From the NCBI GenBank assembly GCA_000499405.2, contig HG738136.1:2396646-2460645 (forward strand): a stretch of 64,000 nucleotides of DNA. Direction: 5' to 3'. This DNA is from Onchocerca volvulus (taxonomy: Eukaryota > Nematoda > Chromadorea > Rhabditida > Onchocercidae). Position 1 is the first letter of the stretch, and each line of letters starts with the position of its first letter. Below are positions 50,589-63,873 of this stretch, one piece after another. Below the pieces are notes generated by a model. The model had not been told where the DNA came from. It worked only from the letters and a program-made list of their open reading frames with translations, and ran no database searches. The translations under genes were made by a program, and so were the position numbers.

Positions 50589-53500
50589 TCAACGCTTATA
50601 TTTAGCAATAAGAGAAGCGAAACAGTCAGATAGTGAATTGTTATCCAGAAGTAATTCGCAGTCTTCCTTTTCCTTCAACTCTTTCCAGACATATCGCATT
50701 CGAATCTGCAATGATTCCTTTGTAAAGTTGCATTTTTCAAATTTCTAATCCACAAATTCAAACCGAAATTTTAAATGCTTGAATTTTGGTAACTTTCGTT
50801 GTTTCAAAAAAAAATAATCGGATATTATCTGTATGATATATTTTTCACAATTTACCTGCTAAAATGAACAAAGAATTTTTTGTAAAAAAAATGGTTATAA
50901 AAAAAACCCTATTTGAAGCAGCGAGTTAGTAATTCAATTTATTAATCAATTTGTCAATGAGTTGGTGAGTAGATATTTTAGTAATAGATAAACTTACTAA
51001 AATCCTTATCTGCAATTCATTAATCAAAGTATATCGCATCTTTGCATTCTTCATTTTTAACACTACATCATAGTTCAATCCTCGTTTTTTGACTTCTATT
51101 GAAAACGGCCAACGAATATTCTCATCATCCAGTACCACACAATTCGCACTATCACATTCATCCGTCGGTATTTTGATAATCCAATTGAGAAGCGTAGTTT
51201 CCGTTTGTTTTTCACCACAAATTAAATATACCAAAGCGTCGGGTAATGTAATTTTTTGCTCCTAAAACCCAAACAGGATTTTCCAATCTTTTATGCATCG
51301 AAGGTTCATTCCTTGATCTCTGACCTTTTTTTCTAATTCAAAATATCGAATTTTTCAATAAAAGGAAAAAAAAAACTATCTCGGAACAAAAAAATCCTTA
51401 ATCTTTAATCACTTGTACTGACTAACCTCATCAATTCTTTCATATTGAACCACTCGACTAATGATACTTTCCGGTACGGCAGTTATAGTAACCGTATCCC
51501 AATGAGTTAAATAAATTGGTTCAAGATCAATTCGAAAAGCACGAGGTTCCCTATTTCCGGAGATATGGATACATTTAAGCAAATGCACACGAAAGAATAA
51601 TGATATCGGTAAATTGTGGGTGCAAAATACCTGCAATTCATTATGCATACAGTAATCAAGTAACAAAGATATCTTTTATTAATTTTGATAATTTTTGGTA
51701 AGCTTTTATATGTAATATCGCATAATCAATGTAAAAGTTATGAAGCCTCTGAAAATTCTCAAAAATCCTACTTTAATATACATCCATTGACTTCAAAAAT
51801 CTTTAGGTATCAACTATGAAGAACTTTTTGTGATATAATAACATGTGAAATCTGTATGATTGAATATCAGAGGAATAAATGCTTAAAATCTACAGGAAAT
51901 AGATCAGAAAAGAAGAATTTTCTCTTTCATTTAAATACATTACCTGTCATGACAATTAAATTTAATATTTTACTTCAAATACTTACTTCGTAAGTGAATT
52001 CGGAATGTTGTGAAAGTTGTTTGATTGGTATTATTTTCGTGAATATTTTATCTATAAAAGAATGCAAATATTACCATCTCACCATCATCGCCATAATTTA
52101 TCTATTCTCTATATAGCCAAAATCGTCTTTTATTTTCATTTTTAAAAAATTCTGTAAACAAACCTTTTTCCTCAGCATTTGTTGCCATTTGATATGATGA
52201 AGTAGTCAGAGATAAATGCCACTCAATCATTTCAAATGGTGAATTGTTCCGCAATTGAATCATTAGTAGTGATGCGCCAGAACTCAATTTTTGTCTCTTA
52301 AATGTATATATTTCATAATTTGGGGAGAAAAAAAAGACCTTATATGTTATGGAAACATTATATGTGAATTTAGTTTAATTATATATTGTTATTAAACATA
52401 TCTGCGATTATGCAGTTTATATTAAGATTTTATCAAATGCTATGGGAGTAACCGAACAAAGGTTAATCCATATATTGGTGCAATTAAAATAATTATCTTT
52501 TAATTGCTCCTGTCGGAGTAACCGAACAAAAGGTTAATTCATATATGGTGTAATTAAAATAATTATCTTATAATTGTTTACCTTATTTCGTAAAATTAAT
52601 GGTAGTTAAAATCGTTGAGTAATTGGGCAACCAATTAAAACGTTGTACAAATGTAATTACAAATCTATTGAAAGTTAAATTTAATTGGTTTTACACAATG
52701 GAATAACTTCCATCGAGAAGGTAATTATCCAGTCTAAAAGCCAAATCATATTACCGACAACAAAAGGAAGCAATTATCACGTCTGCGCCGGCACTTAATG
52801 ACACTCAGACAGAGACAGGGCGTGGACAAAAAACGAAATATAAGCAACGGCGATAATCAAAGTCATCAGTTCAGTTCAGTCACAATCAACCAACGACGTC
52901 AACTCAACTTCAACGGACTACCATCTCCCATTCCATTTTATAATTTTTTATACGTTATCCGTATATATTTCTGTTACTTATTGTGTATCGCCTCAGCTAA
53001 TACTGGACGACACCTCACGTATTATATTTGAAGTAATAAATATTCCTATTACTTAGTGTCGTGAAGCACCCTCATTCAAATAGTCCTAGTTTCACGACAA
53101 ATGCTCTTATTTCCCATCCAAAGCTTTACTGAGTAGCTCTAAAAAATGGAACATCATATAATAAGATTAGCTTCGTTCAATCATACAACAACAGAAGTGT
53201 AGTAAGTTAATGCTGTAATATATTGAATGAAGGAAATTATAATACCTTCAAAAAAATTTGTAATGGAAAATTCCTCCTCTCTGAAGCGCATTTATCCATC
53301 TCTGCTTGTAAACGCATACCGAAAGATAACTGAAACAGACAATTTGGCAAAATTTATGTTCAAGTCATCCACCTTGACATCTTCATGAAGGAGAGAGAAA
53401 AGGAAAAAAAATAAGTTCAAGTTTATTTAAGGCACTTCAAGCCATGCTTGCATATTGGGTAGAAGCTTCAATTTCTACCAGTAAAAGAAAAAAGAACTTT

Positions 53501-53894
53501 TTTTTTCAAATACGTATGAATCCCTTGTCATTCCACTAGTTTTAATGATGAAAAAACTCCAAATTCAAATACACAGCTTTATCAATTGTCATTTTCGCTC
53601 TAATTATTAGAAACTGAAGAGGAAATTTCCTCCAGGATAGATGATTTAGCTTAATATTCTTACTTGCATTGCTAATTGATCTACTTCAGCAACACGCTTT
53701 TTGACTTCTTCATACTTTTGTAACGTGTCACCCATAGCTTGAGCGCATTGACCAACCGAAAGGACACTTTCTGTCTTTCCCCCTAGCTCCTGGTCATCTT
53801 TGCCAGAAACTATTATCTCATTCCCATCAGCATCCAGATCCATATTATCGATGTTTTCTTCGCCGATATCTTCCGGAAATATAAAATCGTCCAT
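50589..53894 (-). CDS. Unrecognised 365-aa protein, seven exons
   Basis: Seven exons, all in phase with consensus splice sites: 53894-53664, 53329-53246, 52296-52164, 52051-51987, 51630-51427, 51261-50998, 50705-50589 (TGA). I do not recognise the family. Residues 1-50 are very acidic (MDDFIFPEDIGEENIDN, then DLDADGNE). Residues about 52-100 look like a coiled coil or long helix (DTLQKYEEVKKRVAEVD, then LQAEMDKCASERR). From about 108 the sequence alternates hydrophobic and polar residues, as in a beta-sandwich (ASLLMIQLRNNSPFEMIEWH, later FTYEVFCTHNLPISLFFRVH), and a basic-acidic helix ends it (WKELKEKEDCELLL). There is no signal peptide, membrane segment or catalytic motif. An acceptor ACATTTCAG lies one base before the chosen ATG; an alternative longer start exists at 53987 but skips good acceptors. 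Phase consistency over seven exons argues for a real, conserved-type gene. Confidence 0.75.
52445..52575 (+). repeat. 70-bp tandem duplication
   Basis: GGAGTAACCGAACAAAGGTT at 52445 recurs with one inserted A at 52515, and similarity continues through CATATAT..GGTG.AATTAAAA to TAATTG. The period is 70. The second copy coincides with the left end of the candidate LTR. Confidence 0.8.
52511..53099. mobile_element. Candidate solo LTR in an intron
   Basis: A 589-bp block in the intron between exons 2 and 3 of the unrecognised gene. It begins TGTCGG and ends ACGACA, giving TGTCG...CGACA inverted ends. Inside are a GC-richer part (about 52780-52925), a TATA-like TTTATAATTTTTTATA and a late AATAAA (53036-53041), an order like U3-R-U5. 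The last 43 bases form a hairpin (53057-53065 with 53091-53099). A 70-bp-period partial copy of its first part precedes it (52445-52510). No clear target-site duplication was found, so this is tentative. Confidence 0.35.
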
Positions 53895-54973
53895 GCTGAA
53901 ATGTTCATTTACAAGATTGCTGGTAGTAATCTGAAATTTCCGTTTACGGTACCACAACAGATATGCTAGCTTCCACCTAAATTCCAATTTTCCGCCACAT
54001 TAAGATATTTCTTCATATTAGTTGTAACAACATGAATGTAATATTGCTCATGAATGTAATATTACTCTTATTTATGATGACACTAACAATTATCAGCAGA
54101 TTAACTTTTCTGAATGAAATGCATAACATATTTTCAATATTGAAAAATTTATCACAGATTGTAACAACCAAGCACATAAAATGATAAGTGAAACAAATGC
54201 AGTTTTATACGACTAGAAAATTATGACAAAAATAAAAATTTGATTTATTTGAATTTAAATAATACAGAATGAGAATTGCTTTTTGACACAGCAAATATTT
54301 TTTATATATTTTTTTTACATCAGGAAGTATCGATTATAGACAACTTTAATTTCAGTTATATTTTTATTTTCCATAAAATTTTTTAAATTAACTCGAAGGA
54401 TTTTTTTGTGTTTACTATTCTAATGTCTGTATTGAATTTTATACAAAAGATATCCAAATATATCAAAATGAAATTTTTCACCAGGTTTTAAAATAATTTA
54501 AGTTTATTATTGTCAAACATATTTCCAGCAAAGACATTCTTTCATCCACTGATCTTTTTTTGAAGATGATTTTTTTATACAACTTTTTAAAATAATTTTT
54601 ACATGATTTTTTTAATACAAGAATTTTTTTAATTAATATTAAAATATTAAGTTAGCATTTCTCTGGCCTAAAGATGTCTAGAATATAGTCGAATTTTTGA
54701 AGCAAGTTAAAATCTGTACTTATTAACCCGAAATTAGCAAAAAAAAAAAGACAGAAATCCTAGCAGTTCAAATAAACTGTACGAAAATATAAACAGTTAC
54801 AATGAATTGGAAGATCGTTGGATCTATGCTTAGCAAATATAAAAAATTAATAACAATATGAACTAAAGCTAAATGCTGGAAGGAAAACTGCATAATTAAT
54901 AACTCAACTAGCAGAGAGTCAATTAAATAACAATTTTAAAATATTCTTTAAAATAAAACATTAACAAATCCTA
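53895..54973. other. Intergenic region below VPS35L
   Basis: About 1.1 kb between the VPS35L stop and the start of the unrecognised gene, both on the minus strand. AT-rich, with no conserved exon or RNA gene seen. It should contain the VPS35L 3' UTR and the 5' region of the next gene. Confidence 0.5.
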
Positions 54974-57900
54974 TCATTCTTTTTTGGAAGTAGAGTACTC
55001 CATAGAATATAATTGTTCATACAATCTCTCTAATTCTGTGTTTTTTCTTCCAAATTTCTGAATTTTCCTCAAAATCAATTCTCGTCGCTTTCGCAATTCC
55101 GATGTTGCGATACAATCACCATAAAGCTCGATGATCAAAGTAGCCAACTGAAACTAACTTCAACTGTTCTAAAATCACTGAAATTTGAACAATACTATAA
55201 TTTGCAGAGAAAACAGGTGTCATACTTACCGCCCCAATATCTCCCAAACTTATGATTACTTCCAAGATTTCAACAGCTAATAGTGATAGTTTTTCTCTAT
55301 CCTGCTTATAGATATCTTCCAGACGACCCATCACCATTTCGCATTTCTCTTCAATTAATTCCATGAATTCTTTAGTACCACCATATAAAGTGTCATTCGA
55401 CTGCACACCACCATGCATTACGTGATATGGTAGCTCCGACTGATTCATTACTGAGAGGTAGCAAATACATTCCAATAAAATGCGTCCACGCTCTAACGAT
55501 TTGTTTTGCCAAGGATACCTTTAGGATTTTAAAATTTGTTTAGACATTGAGAAATGCATGATTTAATAATAAACTCTCATGAAAAGTCATTTTAAGATTT
55601 ACAAATTCTAAATCTTCATCAGCGAATTTCTTATAGTACTTTCGATTTCTGGTAATAAAAGTTAAAAACGCACCTGGCAATAGCGTTCAAAAATGCATTG
55701 AACATGTATAAAGGATTCTTGTTTGGAGGATCAGGAACTAATACCAAAAATGCAAGAAAAGAGGAACAGACGGAATGATAAATTGGCACCTTAAGATCAT
55801 GAGCTGTTGCCAGCACTTCGATTGAACACTTCAAAATCGCATCCGCCTGCAAAAAATTCAATATCTATTCCCGGACAAAGAACAAACAGCATTCGTTTAA
55901 AGACTATATTTATATATTGAGAAAATTCATATTATATGTCGAAAAAATATCACCAAAGAAAATTCTGATGAACTCACGAATTTTAAAATCAATATTAAAA
56001 AAAAAAAAAAAAATTCAAATCTTGACAATTCTATGGAATAATACCTATCTAATTTTAGCAGTCTTCATCAGAAATGAATGATATTTCGAATTCCCATTGG
56101 AAAAAAAGATCAACCTGTGGTAGTGAGTTGCTGATCAAGCTTAACATTCCAGCCTGAATATAAATCTCAATTTTGATTGCTGAATTAGATAATGATGCTG
56201 TTGTAATGAAGATATATGCTATACAAGCCCGCAGAAATGTTTCACCCGCACGAGAAATCCTTCCCTGACGAACTACATACAAGCCAAGAGCACATACTTT
56301 TGTGGCAAGATTCTAAAATTTATTCAAATTAATTGAGTCGAAATTACAAGAAACATAACTGAAAGTTTCTTTTTTTTTAAACTGATTGGTAAAACAATTA
56401 GTGTTTACCCGCATGAGAAATCCTTCCCTAACGAATTAATTACATACAAGCCAAGAGAGCATTATTTGATCTGAAATCAAAACTTAAATTTGAAGCTAAT
56501 AAATCGAATCTACATCGAAGATATTAATTTTCATTAGGAAACAAATGACTTGCTAAGAATCTTATATTAATCAAAAATTATTATGAATTTCTATAAAGAA
56601 AAAATTTCCCATTTCTCAGTTTAAGAATTCAGATTAAATCTTACTGCTATACGATAATCCGAAAACATACAGCAATGACGCTATCCAGATTCGAAAAAGC
56701 AGCACGTGCATCGACAAAAAAATCAAGTGCTCGTTCAGGATCTGCTTCTAGCTTGAATCGATCCAAAGCACGGATGATGTAAAAGCTAGCACGCTGCTTT
56801 TCTTCGTCTGTTGAAAGGGCATTTAAAGAATCATGCAGCATCTTGCAAATATCAAGTATCTAAAAGACTCCAGAATTCGTGAATTCTTGAACAATAGCAA
56901 TAGTTGAAATTCTGAAGTGATTTCAGTCAAACTCGATATTAAAACTTAAAAGTTACAAAATAGAATTCAAAATAAAAACGAATGTTTAATTTTTTTGAAA
57001 AAAATTAAATTTAAATATAAAAATATATAAAATTCGAGAGCATATAAAGAAAATCAATTCATACTTCCGCTAAATGTATTAATTTTCATTGTATTTGTAA
57101 TATGACAATTGATTTTAAATAATAACTGACCTGAGTTGCAAGTTGGAAATCACTGGTCGATGCAAGCTCACAGGAGCGTATGAAAGCGGATAATATTATG
57201 ATAGCGCAATTTCCGCGCAGTTGCGAATTGCGAAATAAATCAACTAGTGTTTGGAAGTGATGCAATACAATTAAATCTTTCATTTCATCAATCCATTGAG
57301 TAAGTTTCTCCACGATACATAACAATTCGTCCATGAAAGCTTCGTATTTCTATAAAATCTCTCATCTTTTTTTTTGTAGCTTTCTAATTTGATTATTCTT
57401 AATTAAATTATATATCAGAGAAAAGACGATCTGATAACACTAAAAAAATTTCAGTTGTTCTATTTTGTAACTATGCTAGACCACGAAATAACGTAGAACA
57501 AAATAAATTAAATAATTCTTATAATTTAATATTGACTTACAGAGCAGTGATACAAACCTTATCAAGTGTAATTCGTTTTATAATTGTTTCCAACATAACA
57601 TCAACTTCATTCAAAGTAAAGTATCGAGCAGCAAATTCAATCCACACAATCGTGCATTCAATGAAATCTCGGATTCTTATTAGATGGCTAAAATGAAATC
57701 AAGCATAGATGCAGACTTTTCAAAAAAATATGCTTATTTATCGAAAAAAAAAAGACTAGAAATCAAAATTTCAATTTCCGAAACTTTTTTCATGATTTTC
57801 GTTGAATCTGACATGAATTCACAACAAATAGAAAATACATACATAACTTTGACATGAATTCACAACAAATAGAAAATACATACATAACTTTTTGCCAGCA

Positions 57901-60900
57901 ATTCTTCAAAATAACTCTTCTTAGCTCCTCCTTAATATTATTTTCCATCAATCTTTTACCAAAAACGCAAAGCTCTGTACAAGTTACATTCTCACCAACA
58001 ACTATCTGAAATTAAAAAGCTTGAAAAAGAATGTACGATTGGAATATAACATGTCCCAAAAAGCACGATTATCATCGCTAGATCTTCGGCATAAATTTCA
58101 TGTTGATAAAGCAATCACGACACCATTCATTTCAATTCATTGGATATATCATTAGTGGAAAAAACGCTGAACAATTTCACACAAACTTGAATTTTTTAAA
58201 AAAAAAGAAAAAAATGACTATCATAAAAAAATCGTGAAAAGTCATTTTCGAACGCTTAACAATAACACTTTTAAAAACTCATTACAAATTATCCGTCCAA
58301 CACCATTAAATATCTTTATTGTTTACTTTTATCCCTTGAAAAAAAGATAAGAATCGTATCGAATTTCTCAGATCAAGCAAGTATCAGACTAAGAAGGAAT
58401 GAAAAAGAAAGACGAGAGGAAAAAGAAAGTAAAATACCAATTTTTATTTAAAGTCTTAACAAATCTTAATAACTTTCAGGTAAATCAAAGCTTTCAGTTT
58501 TGTTACAGATCATTGTTTATAATTAAAACCAAAATATTAATATTTAATTCACCAACCAGTTTACAAGCACTGAAAGCGTGTTGAGAAAGATAATCGGAAG
58601 GCATAGCAAGTAAGAAGGGAAGCAAAAATGTGGATCGTTTCTCATTATCTTCGCAAAGATTCCACAGAGTTTGTAATTCGTCATATGTTGTAGCATTATA
58701 CGCCGCACATTGAATAATCCATTCTAAAGCTGGCATTAGTGCTGGCATCTGAAAGTATAAAGATATCTTGATATTGAAAAAGGAGAAAAAATCACTTTTG
58801 ACAGTTTTAGATTACAGAAATTATTATAAATAAAAAAATCAAGGCTTTTAGTCGATTTCTGTTCACAAGTATCAAAAAACTAAGCTCAAATTTGAATAGT
58901 TCAATAAAAGAGTCACAGTGAGGAACTCATGAAGTTAATTACCATTTATTTAGTGTCTAATTATTTATTTATTGCCGAACAATTTGACTATTTGATTCCT
59001 TAAATTACTTATTTGACATTATTTATTACTTATTCCAGGAAGCTTAAATGAAAGGAATGAAAGCAGAAATTCAAAGACTTTATTTCAGGTTTAAAATATA
59101 AATAGCAAGAAACCAACTCAATATATTTAATAGATTGCACAATGCAAATTACTACTGTTTCTAACTTTTGTTCTCTGTCATGAATCTATATTTTTTCTAT
59201 TATTCTTTTGCATCTCATTTTACTCCACTTTCTTGTTTTTTACTACCTTTTTCCTAAGCTTAATAATATTAACCAACTCAAAAATTATGAGCAAATTGCT
59301 GGTCAATGATGTGATAAAAATTCCATCTTAAAATATCCCAGAAATTAAGAAAACAACATGATTTTGAAAAACTCAAAAGTAATCCTCCATACAATTTTTT
59401 TTCTCTTCAAAAAAGCAAAACCGATTGATTCGAGATTGTATGAATACAGTCGTTCAAACATCTCCAATGCAATGCACGATCATTCGGAGTAAGCCGCATG
59501 GCAACACGACACAGATAAACACGAGCATAACATGACACTAACGGATTCGATAAAAACATCGGAATTTTTGCCAGACGTAACAAATTCACCGACAGCGATT
59601 CCGCATCGAGAAAACGGATGCAACCGATAAGAGCAGTTTCCACTACAATAAGCCTTTTTACATAAACCGATAGCAAGTGACGGAAATAAGCAAAAGAATA
59701 GCAGGTTAGAACATTAAACATGCTGAAGAAAGTATGGGACAACATATCTGGAATTTTCTAAGATGAATTCAATAAATACGACTTTTACAGCAGTTTCCGT
59801 TACAATTCGAAAGATAACAAATAGCTAACCGTAGAAACGTGGTAAGAACTCAGTGATTTCACCAATTTTACAAAACCAGTTTCTTGCAACATCACGTGTT
59901 TGTTTTGGTACGTCATCCATTGCAAAATTGTCCGACAACTGATTTAAACCCGTTTCGGCACGTTCCTTATTTGCTTTCTTATACAGGCGATCATAAACCA
60001 AATATCCGAACTCATCCAAAATATCTGTTACGAAGACGAATTGACGTGGATAGAGATTAACTGCCGATGCTAATCCGAGAATATTTGCAACTTCTACTGC
60101 TAGCTGCAAAAGTAAAATGTCAATCCCTTTTGTGAAACGATGGTGCTCGAAAGTGAAAAAGAAACTATAAGGAGAACAGTGTGACGAAAAGTAGAAAAGT
60201 TAGTCAAAAAATAAAACAAACATTAATAGATTCTATTTTCTTCTCTCTGGCCCAAGCTAATTCCAAATTTTTGCGCAGTTCATTGATCTTAGTCAAATTT
60301 TCTTCTTGAGACTGATCAGAGAATTTTTTCAATCCTGACACATCCTCCAGTTGTTCCAACCTCAAATTCCCTGATTTATAAATATATTTAAATCATCTTG
60401 TATATTTTAGTTGGATTTACTGAGTCACTATTTCAAGATTTTTAATCGCCAGGATTTCATGTCAAGATTTATTATTTCAGTCTAATTGATTCTATTGATC
60501 ATAGATCGAAAAACACTTGCGACAATATAAAATTCTTCATAAAGAATAATGCAGTCTCAGTTCAGAAATTGACTTTACTTTTTAACAAATAACAATATAT
60601 TTTAGACATAAAAAACTAAAAATTTTTTCTTGTATACTTGTAGAGAAGAAAAAAGTGAGATTCACCCAATTTTTTTAGGGGAAGAGGAGAATATATCATT
60701 ATAACAATTTCTTTTTCTAACATACTGGATGTGTAAATGAACTCCATCTATTAAAAGAAATTTAAAATGTTCATCAAATTTATCTTGAAGCGGAGAAAAA
60801 AAAAAAGAGAAAACTGAAAGCATAGTAATAAACAAAAACCTTTGCGCGGCACGATTAACAAATGATAAATCTGTTTTTTTCAAATCTGGAACACAGTATA

Positions 60901-61717
60901 GAGAAGAAATCTTTGAGTCACTAGCATCCGAAAAAGATTTCAATATGTCCTGCTTTTTTGATGACCAAGGTATAAAACCCGGTAAATCCTAGAAGAAAAA
61001 AATATAAAAAGGAAAAAGTCATTGATTCGGATGTTTTATCATACTTTACAACTGTTATGCTAGAAAGTACATTTATTGGGCTTCAAATAAAAAGTCAAAC
61101 TTAATTAGGAATCTGGAAATAGATTGGATAATGAAAGATACCTTTTCAGTGATCGTAATTATTTCCTCTTCTTTGCTAACCAAAGTATTAGCTAATTTCG
61201 GCTCCTCTTTTCGCTTTGAAAAGATTGATAAGTCTTCCGTAAAAATTGTATTCGTTTTATGATCTTCCACTGTAGCACCTGAAATCATATTAATATTACC
61301 AGAGATAGTGTTGCGAGAACCATCAGTGAATGCAGTTTAATTTTAATGATAAGATTTAAGATCGTTTCAGAGGATGTAATTACTGGAGATCCAGTAAACT
61401 TCCAATATATTCTCGAATATAATCTAATATAATTGCAGAACCTCGAGAACTTATTCTGTTATAATGATAAAACTTCGAAACAATTAATAACAGACTGAAT
61501 TTTGGAACAAACCTAACGGATCAGCAAATTCTGGAATTTCCGATTGCTTAACTTCTAGTTTCTTCGCAGTATCATTACTCTTCCTTAATGGTATCAATGG
61601 ATCGATAAGAACCACTGCTCTGCTACACGCCCAAGTTTCAGCTTCTCGTTGCCACGAACGACGACGAGCTTTCCATTTCCATATTACTAATGAATCATTG
61701 AATAAACCATCCTTCAT
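54974..61717 (-). CDS. VPS35L: VPS35L (C16orf62), retriever complex subunit
   Basis: Sixteen exons, all in phase: 61717-61513, 61278-61142, 60988-60840, 60724-60666, 60370-60222, 60103-59830, 59642-59422, 58748-58557, 58005-57884, 57687-57558, 57349-57131, 56859-56671, 56312-56115, 55846-55674, 55518-55230, 55147-54974 (TGA); 959 residues (human 963). VPS35L is the large alpha-solenoid of retriever (with VPS26C and VPS29), which works with the CCC complex and SNX17 to recycle integrins and other cargo from endosomes. Matching blocks include LYPRQFVFVTDILDEFGYLV, the WFCKIGEITEFLPRFYVE junction, NPLVSCYARVYLCRVAMRL, MHDSLNAL with DEEK, the RACIAYIFITTASLSN block, LVPDPP and SNDTLYGG. The small exon 60724-60666 is the least certain: it is needed for phase but is not recognisably conserved. 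The donor of exon 58005-57884 (GTATGT) lies inside a 41-bp duplicated segment. Confidence 0.96.
57810..57891. repeat. 41-bp perfect tandem duplication over a 5' splice site
   Basis: 57810-57850 and 57851-57891 are identical 41-mers (containing AATTCACAACAAATAGAAAA). On the minus strand the second holds the end of a VPS35L exon and its donor, so an identical donor sequence sits 41 bases further into the intron. Confidence 0.95.
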
Positions 61718-62634
61718 TCTTAAAATTTGTGATCACTTCATGAACTTTTGTGAAAAATATCACGGTGAAAAAATATGCATATGCACTAGAAGAGGTACAT
61801 TTTCGCCAATTTGCAATCACCAGATTGAGTTGGTACCAATGATCCGATTGCTTTAGTGAATTCCAAAACTCAGAATTTATCCATATCATTATTCCATGAT
61901 ATAAATTAAAATTTATGTCATAACAGATTACTGACTGCCATAATAGATGCCAAAACTCATGTGATTGTCAATCCTACGAATTTCGTTTACTTCAAGTTTA
62001 AATTTTTCATTCATTACATCCTTAATCGCCACTCATTGCACATTAATTCACGCCAACCGATTCGAAATTTAATCTATTCTTCAAGTCCTTTATTTCTCAC
62101 AAACGAAAAAAATAATTTCCGTGACAAATATGATACTAATAAACAAATCATTTTTACCCTACTTCACATCCCTTGACATTATTTCAGCATTCATTTTTAC
62201 AAAATTTCATTTCTTAAACTGTTTCTCTTTCGTTCTATTCTCTCGCAGTGAGTAATGAAAAGATTTTTTTTTTTTTTTTTTAGAATTCTCCAAACAGTTT
62301 TGAAAAATTTGGCTTAATTAAACATCAAACTAAATCTCGTAATAATGATCAGAGATACACCACAGTTATTTGTTTCAACACAACAAGCCTGAAATGCTTC
62401 CAAGTTAAACCGAATTTTATTCACACGTATGGTATAAATACACAAATTTATCACAACTATCATTTAAATAACTAATTATTTTCTATTCTACAATAGAAAG
62501 AGATACATTTATAAATACAAATATTACTGCCTTAAAAAGACAAGAAATTTGCATTCATAATGCGAAAATAAAAATACCCGAGAAAAAATTTCGTCAATAT
62601 TTAAAACATTCAAAACTTTTCGTCTCCTATTCCA
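61718..62634. other. Intergenic region between COX4 and VPS35L
   Basis: About 0.9 kb between two minus-strand genes. It should contain the COX4 3' UTR and the VPS35L 5' region (an acceptor-like TTTTAAG lies directly before the VPS35L ATG). A T tract lies at about 62264-62281. No other feature was seen. Confidence 0.5.
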
Positions 62635-63865
62635 TCAATCCTTCCAGCGATCGTTTTCGTAGTCGTATAATGTTGCTGCCCCTTCAGGGAATGGTTTCTC
62701 CAAAATTAGTATCTTTCGCATTGCGTGATGCTTCCATTCATCACTTAACGTGGGTACTTGCGGAGGATAACCTGAAAAAAATGAACAAACAAATAAGGAG
62801 AAAAACTGTCACAAATCGATTTATGCCCTGTGGAAAACAGCAAATTTTGACTATAGCAGAAATTTGAAATTGAACTCCCCATTTAAATAAAGACGAATTA
62901 AAGTTTCAATTCAGAAAAATTTTATTACACAAATTAAACAAAACAAATGCAATAAAATAAATAAGAAGAGATACAACCATTATTACTGAATGATCTAGAG
63001 CAATTAAATCTTTATGGTAAAAGAACCAGTACAATTTAATTTTTAGTCTTAACACTCACGAGATCTGCAATAAATGAGTATTAAATTATAAAAAAAAATA
63101 TAGTATAAAGATTACTAGAAAACATACTGAAATGTTTCAGGAAGCCTACTAATCCGAGGGCGATTGAAATCCAGATCAATATGTAGGCACAATACATTTT
63201 CCAGTAAACATTAAAGCCCACTAATTCGGCTTGTGTTCGCCTGAATGAATACCTGTACAATAGTTTCTTCTCTTCCATTGTTAACTTATTCCAATCACCT
63301 TTTTCTTTTTCACGAATCGGTTTGATGATTTCATCATCAGCTCGGAATCTCAGTGGTGGATACGGACGATCCGTTGAATCAACGAAATGCTGAAAGAAAA
63401 AGAAAAATAAACTTGTAGAGGGATAATCGAATAAAAATCAAACAGAGTTGCTTATTCCTTAAACTAGAGAACGCGAAAAAGGGAAGCAAAATGGATAAAT
63501 CAAAACATGTTGTTAATAAATGAAGTCAACCATCTATTTTTTAAAACTTTTTTCACAATAAAAATAGAAGACGAAATACGATTTTGAAAACTAGAGAGAA
63601 CACATTTAAATAAACAAAAATACTGCTGGAAAAATTTTCGAATGATTCAATTAAGAAACCTGAAAAAAGTAAACTACTTATTTAATCTTAAGATTTAAAA
63701 ACTTACATATCCACCGCTCGATGGTCCTACAATTTCTCGTTGACCGATTCGTTGCTTTTGCCAACAATATTCACTATGATGTTTGGCAGACAAGAGAATC
63801 GCATGGCGTACAATATATGGCGTCGATTTAGACTGTATTATAACAGAACTGAGTAAAAGGGTCAT
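62635..63865 (-). CDS. COX4: COX4, cytochrome c oxidase subunit IV
   Basis: Three exons in phase: 63865-63707, 63389-63128, 62771-62635 (TGA), coding for 185 residues (human precursor 169). COX4 is a nuclear-encoded subunit of respiratory complex IV in the inner mitochondrial membrane. The first exon gives a basic, acid-free N-terminus fitting a mitochondrial presequence. The conserved core follows: IREKEKGDWNKLTMEEKKLL, YRYSFRRTQAE, then one membrane helix (WKMYCAYILIWISIALGLVG, about residues 105-125), YPPQVPTLSDEWKHHAMRK and the C-terminal YDYENDRWKD, equivalent to WDYEKNEWKK in human. The acceptor TTTCAG leaves only six bases before the ATG, consistent with trans-splicing. It is the most upstream gene of the minus-strand block seen here. 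Confidence 0.96.
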
Positions 63866-63873
63866 TGCTTGCT

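Noticed and set aside
53895..53987. Longer N-terminus for the unrecognised gene, starting at 53987
   Set aside because: The extension crosses two good acceptors (after AAATTTCAG and ACATTTCAG) just before the downstream ATG, so it is more likely outron or leader sequence.
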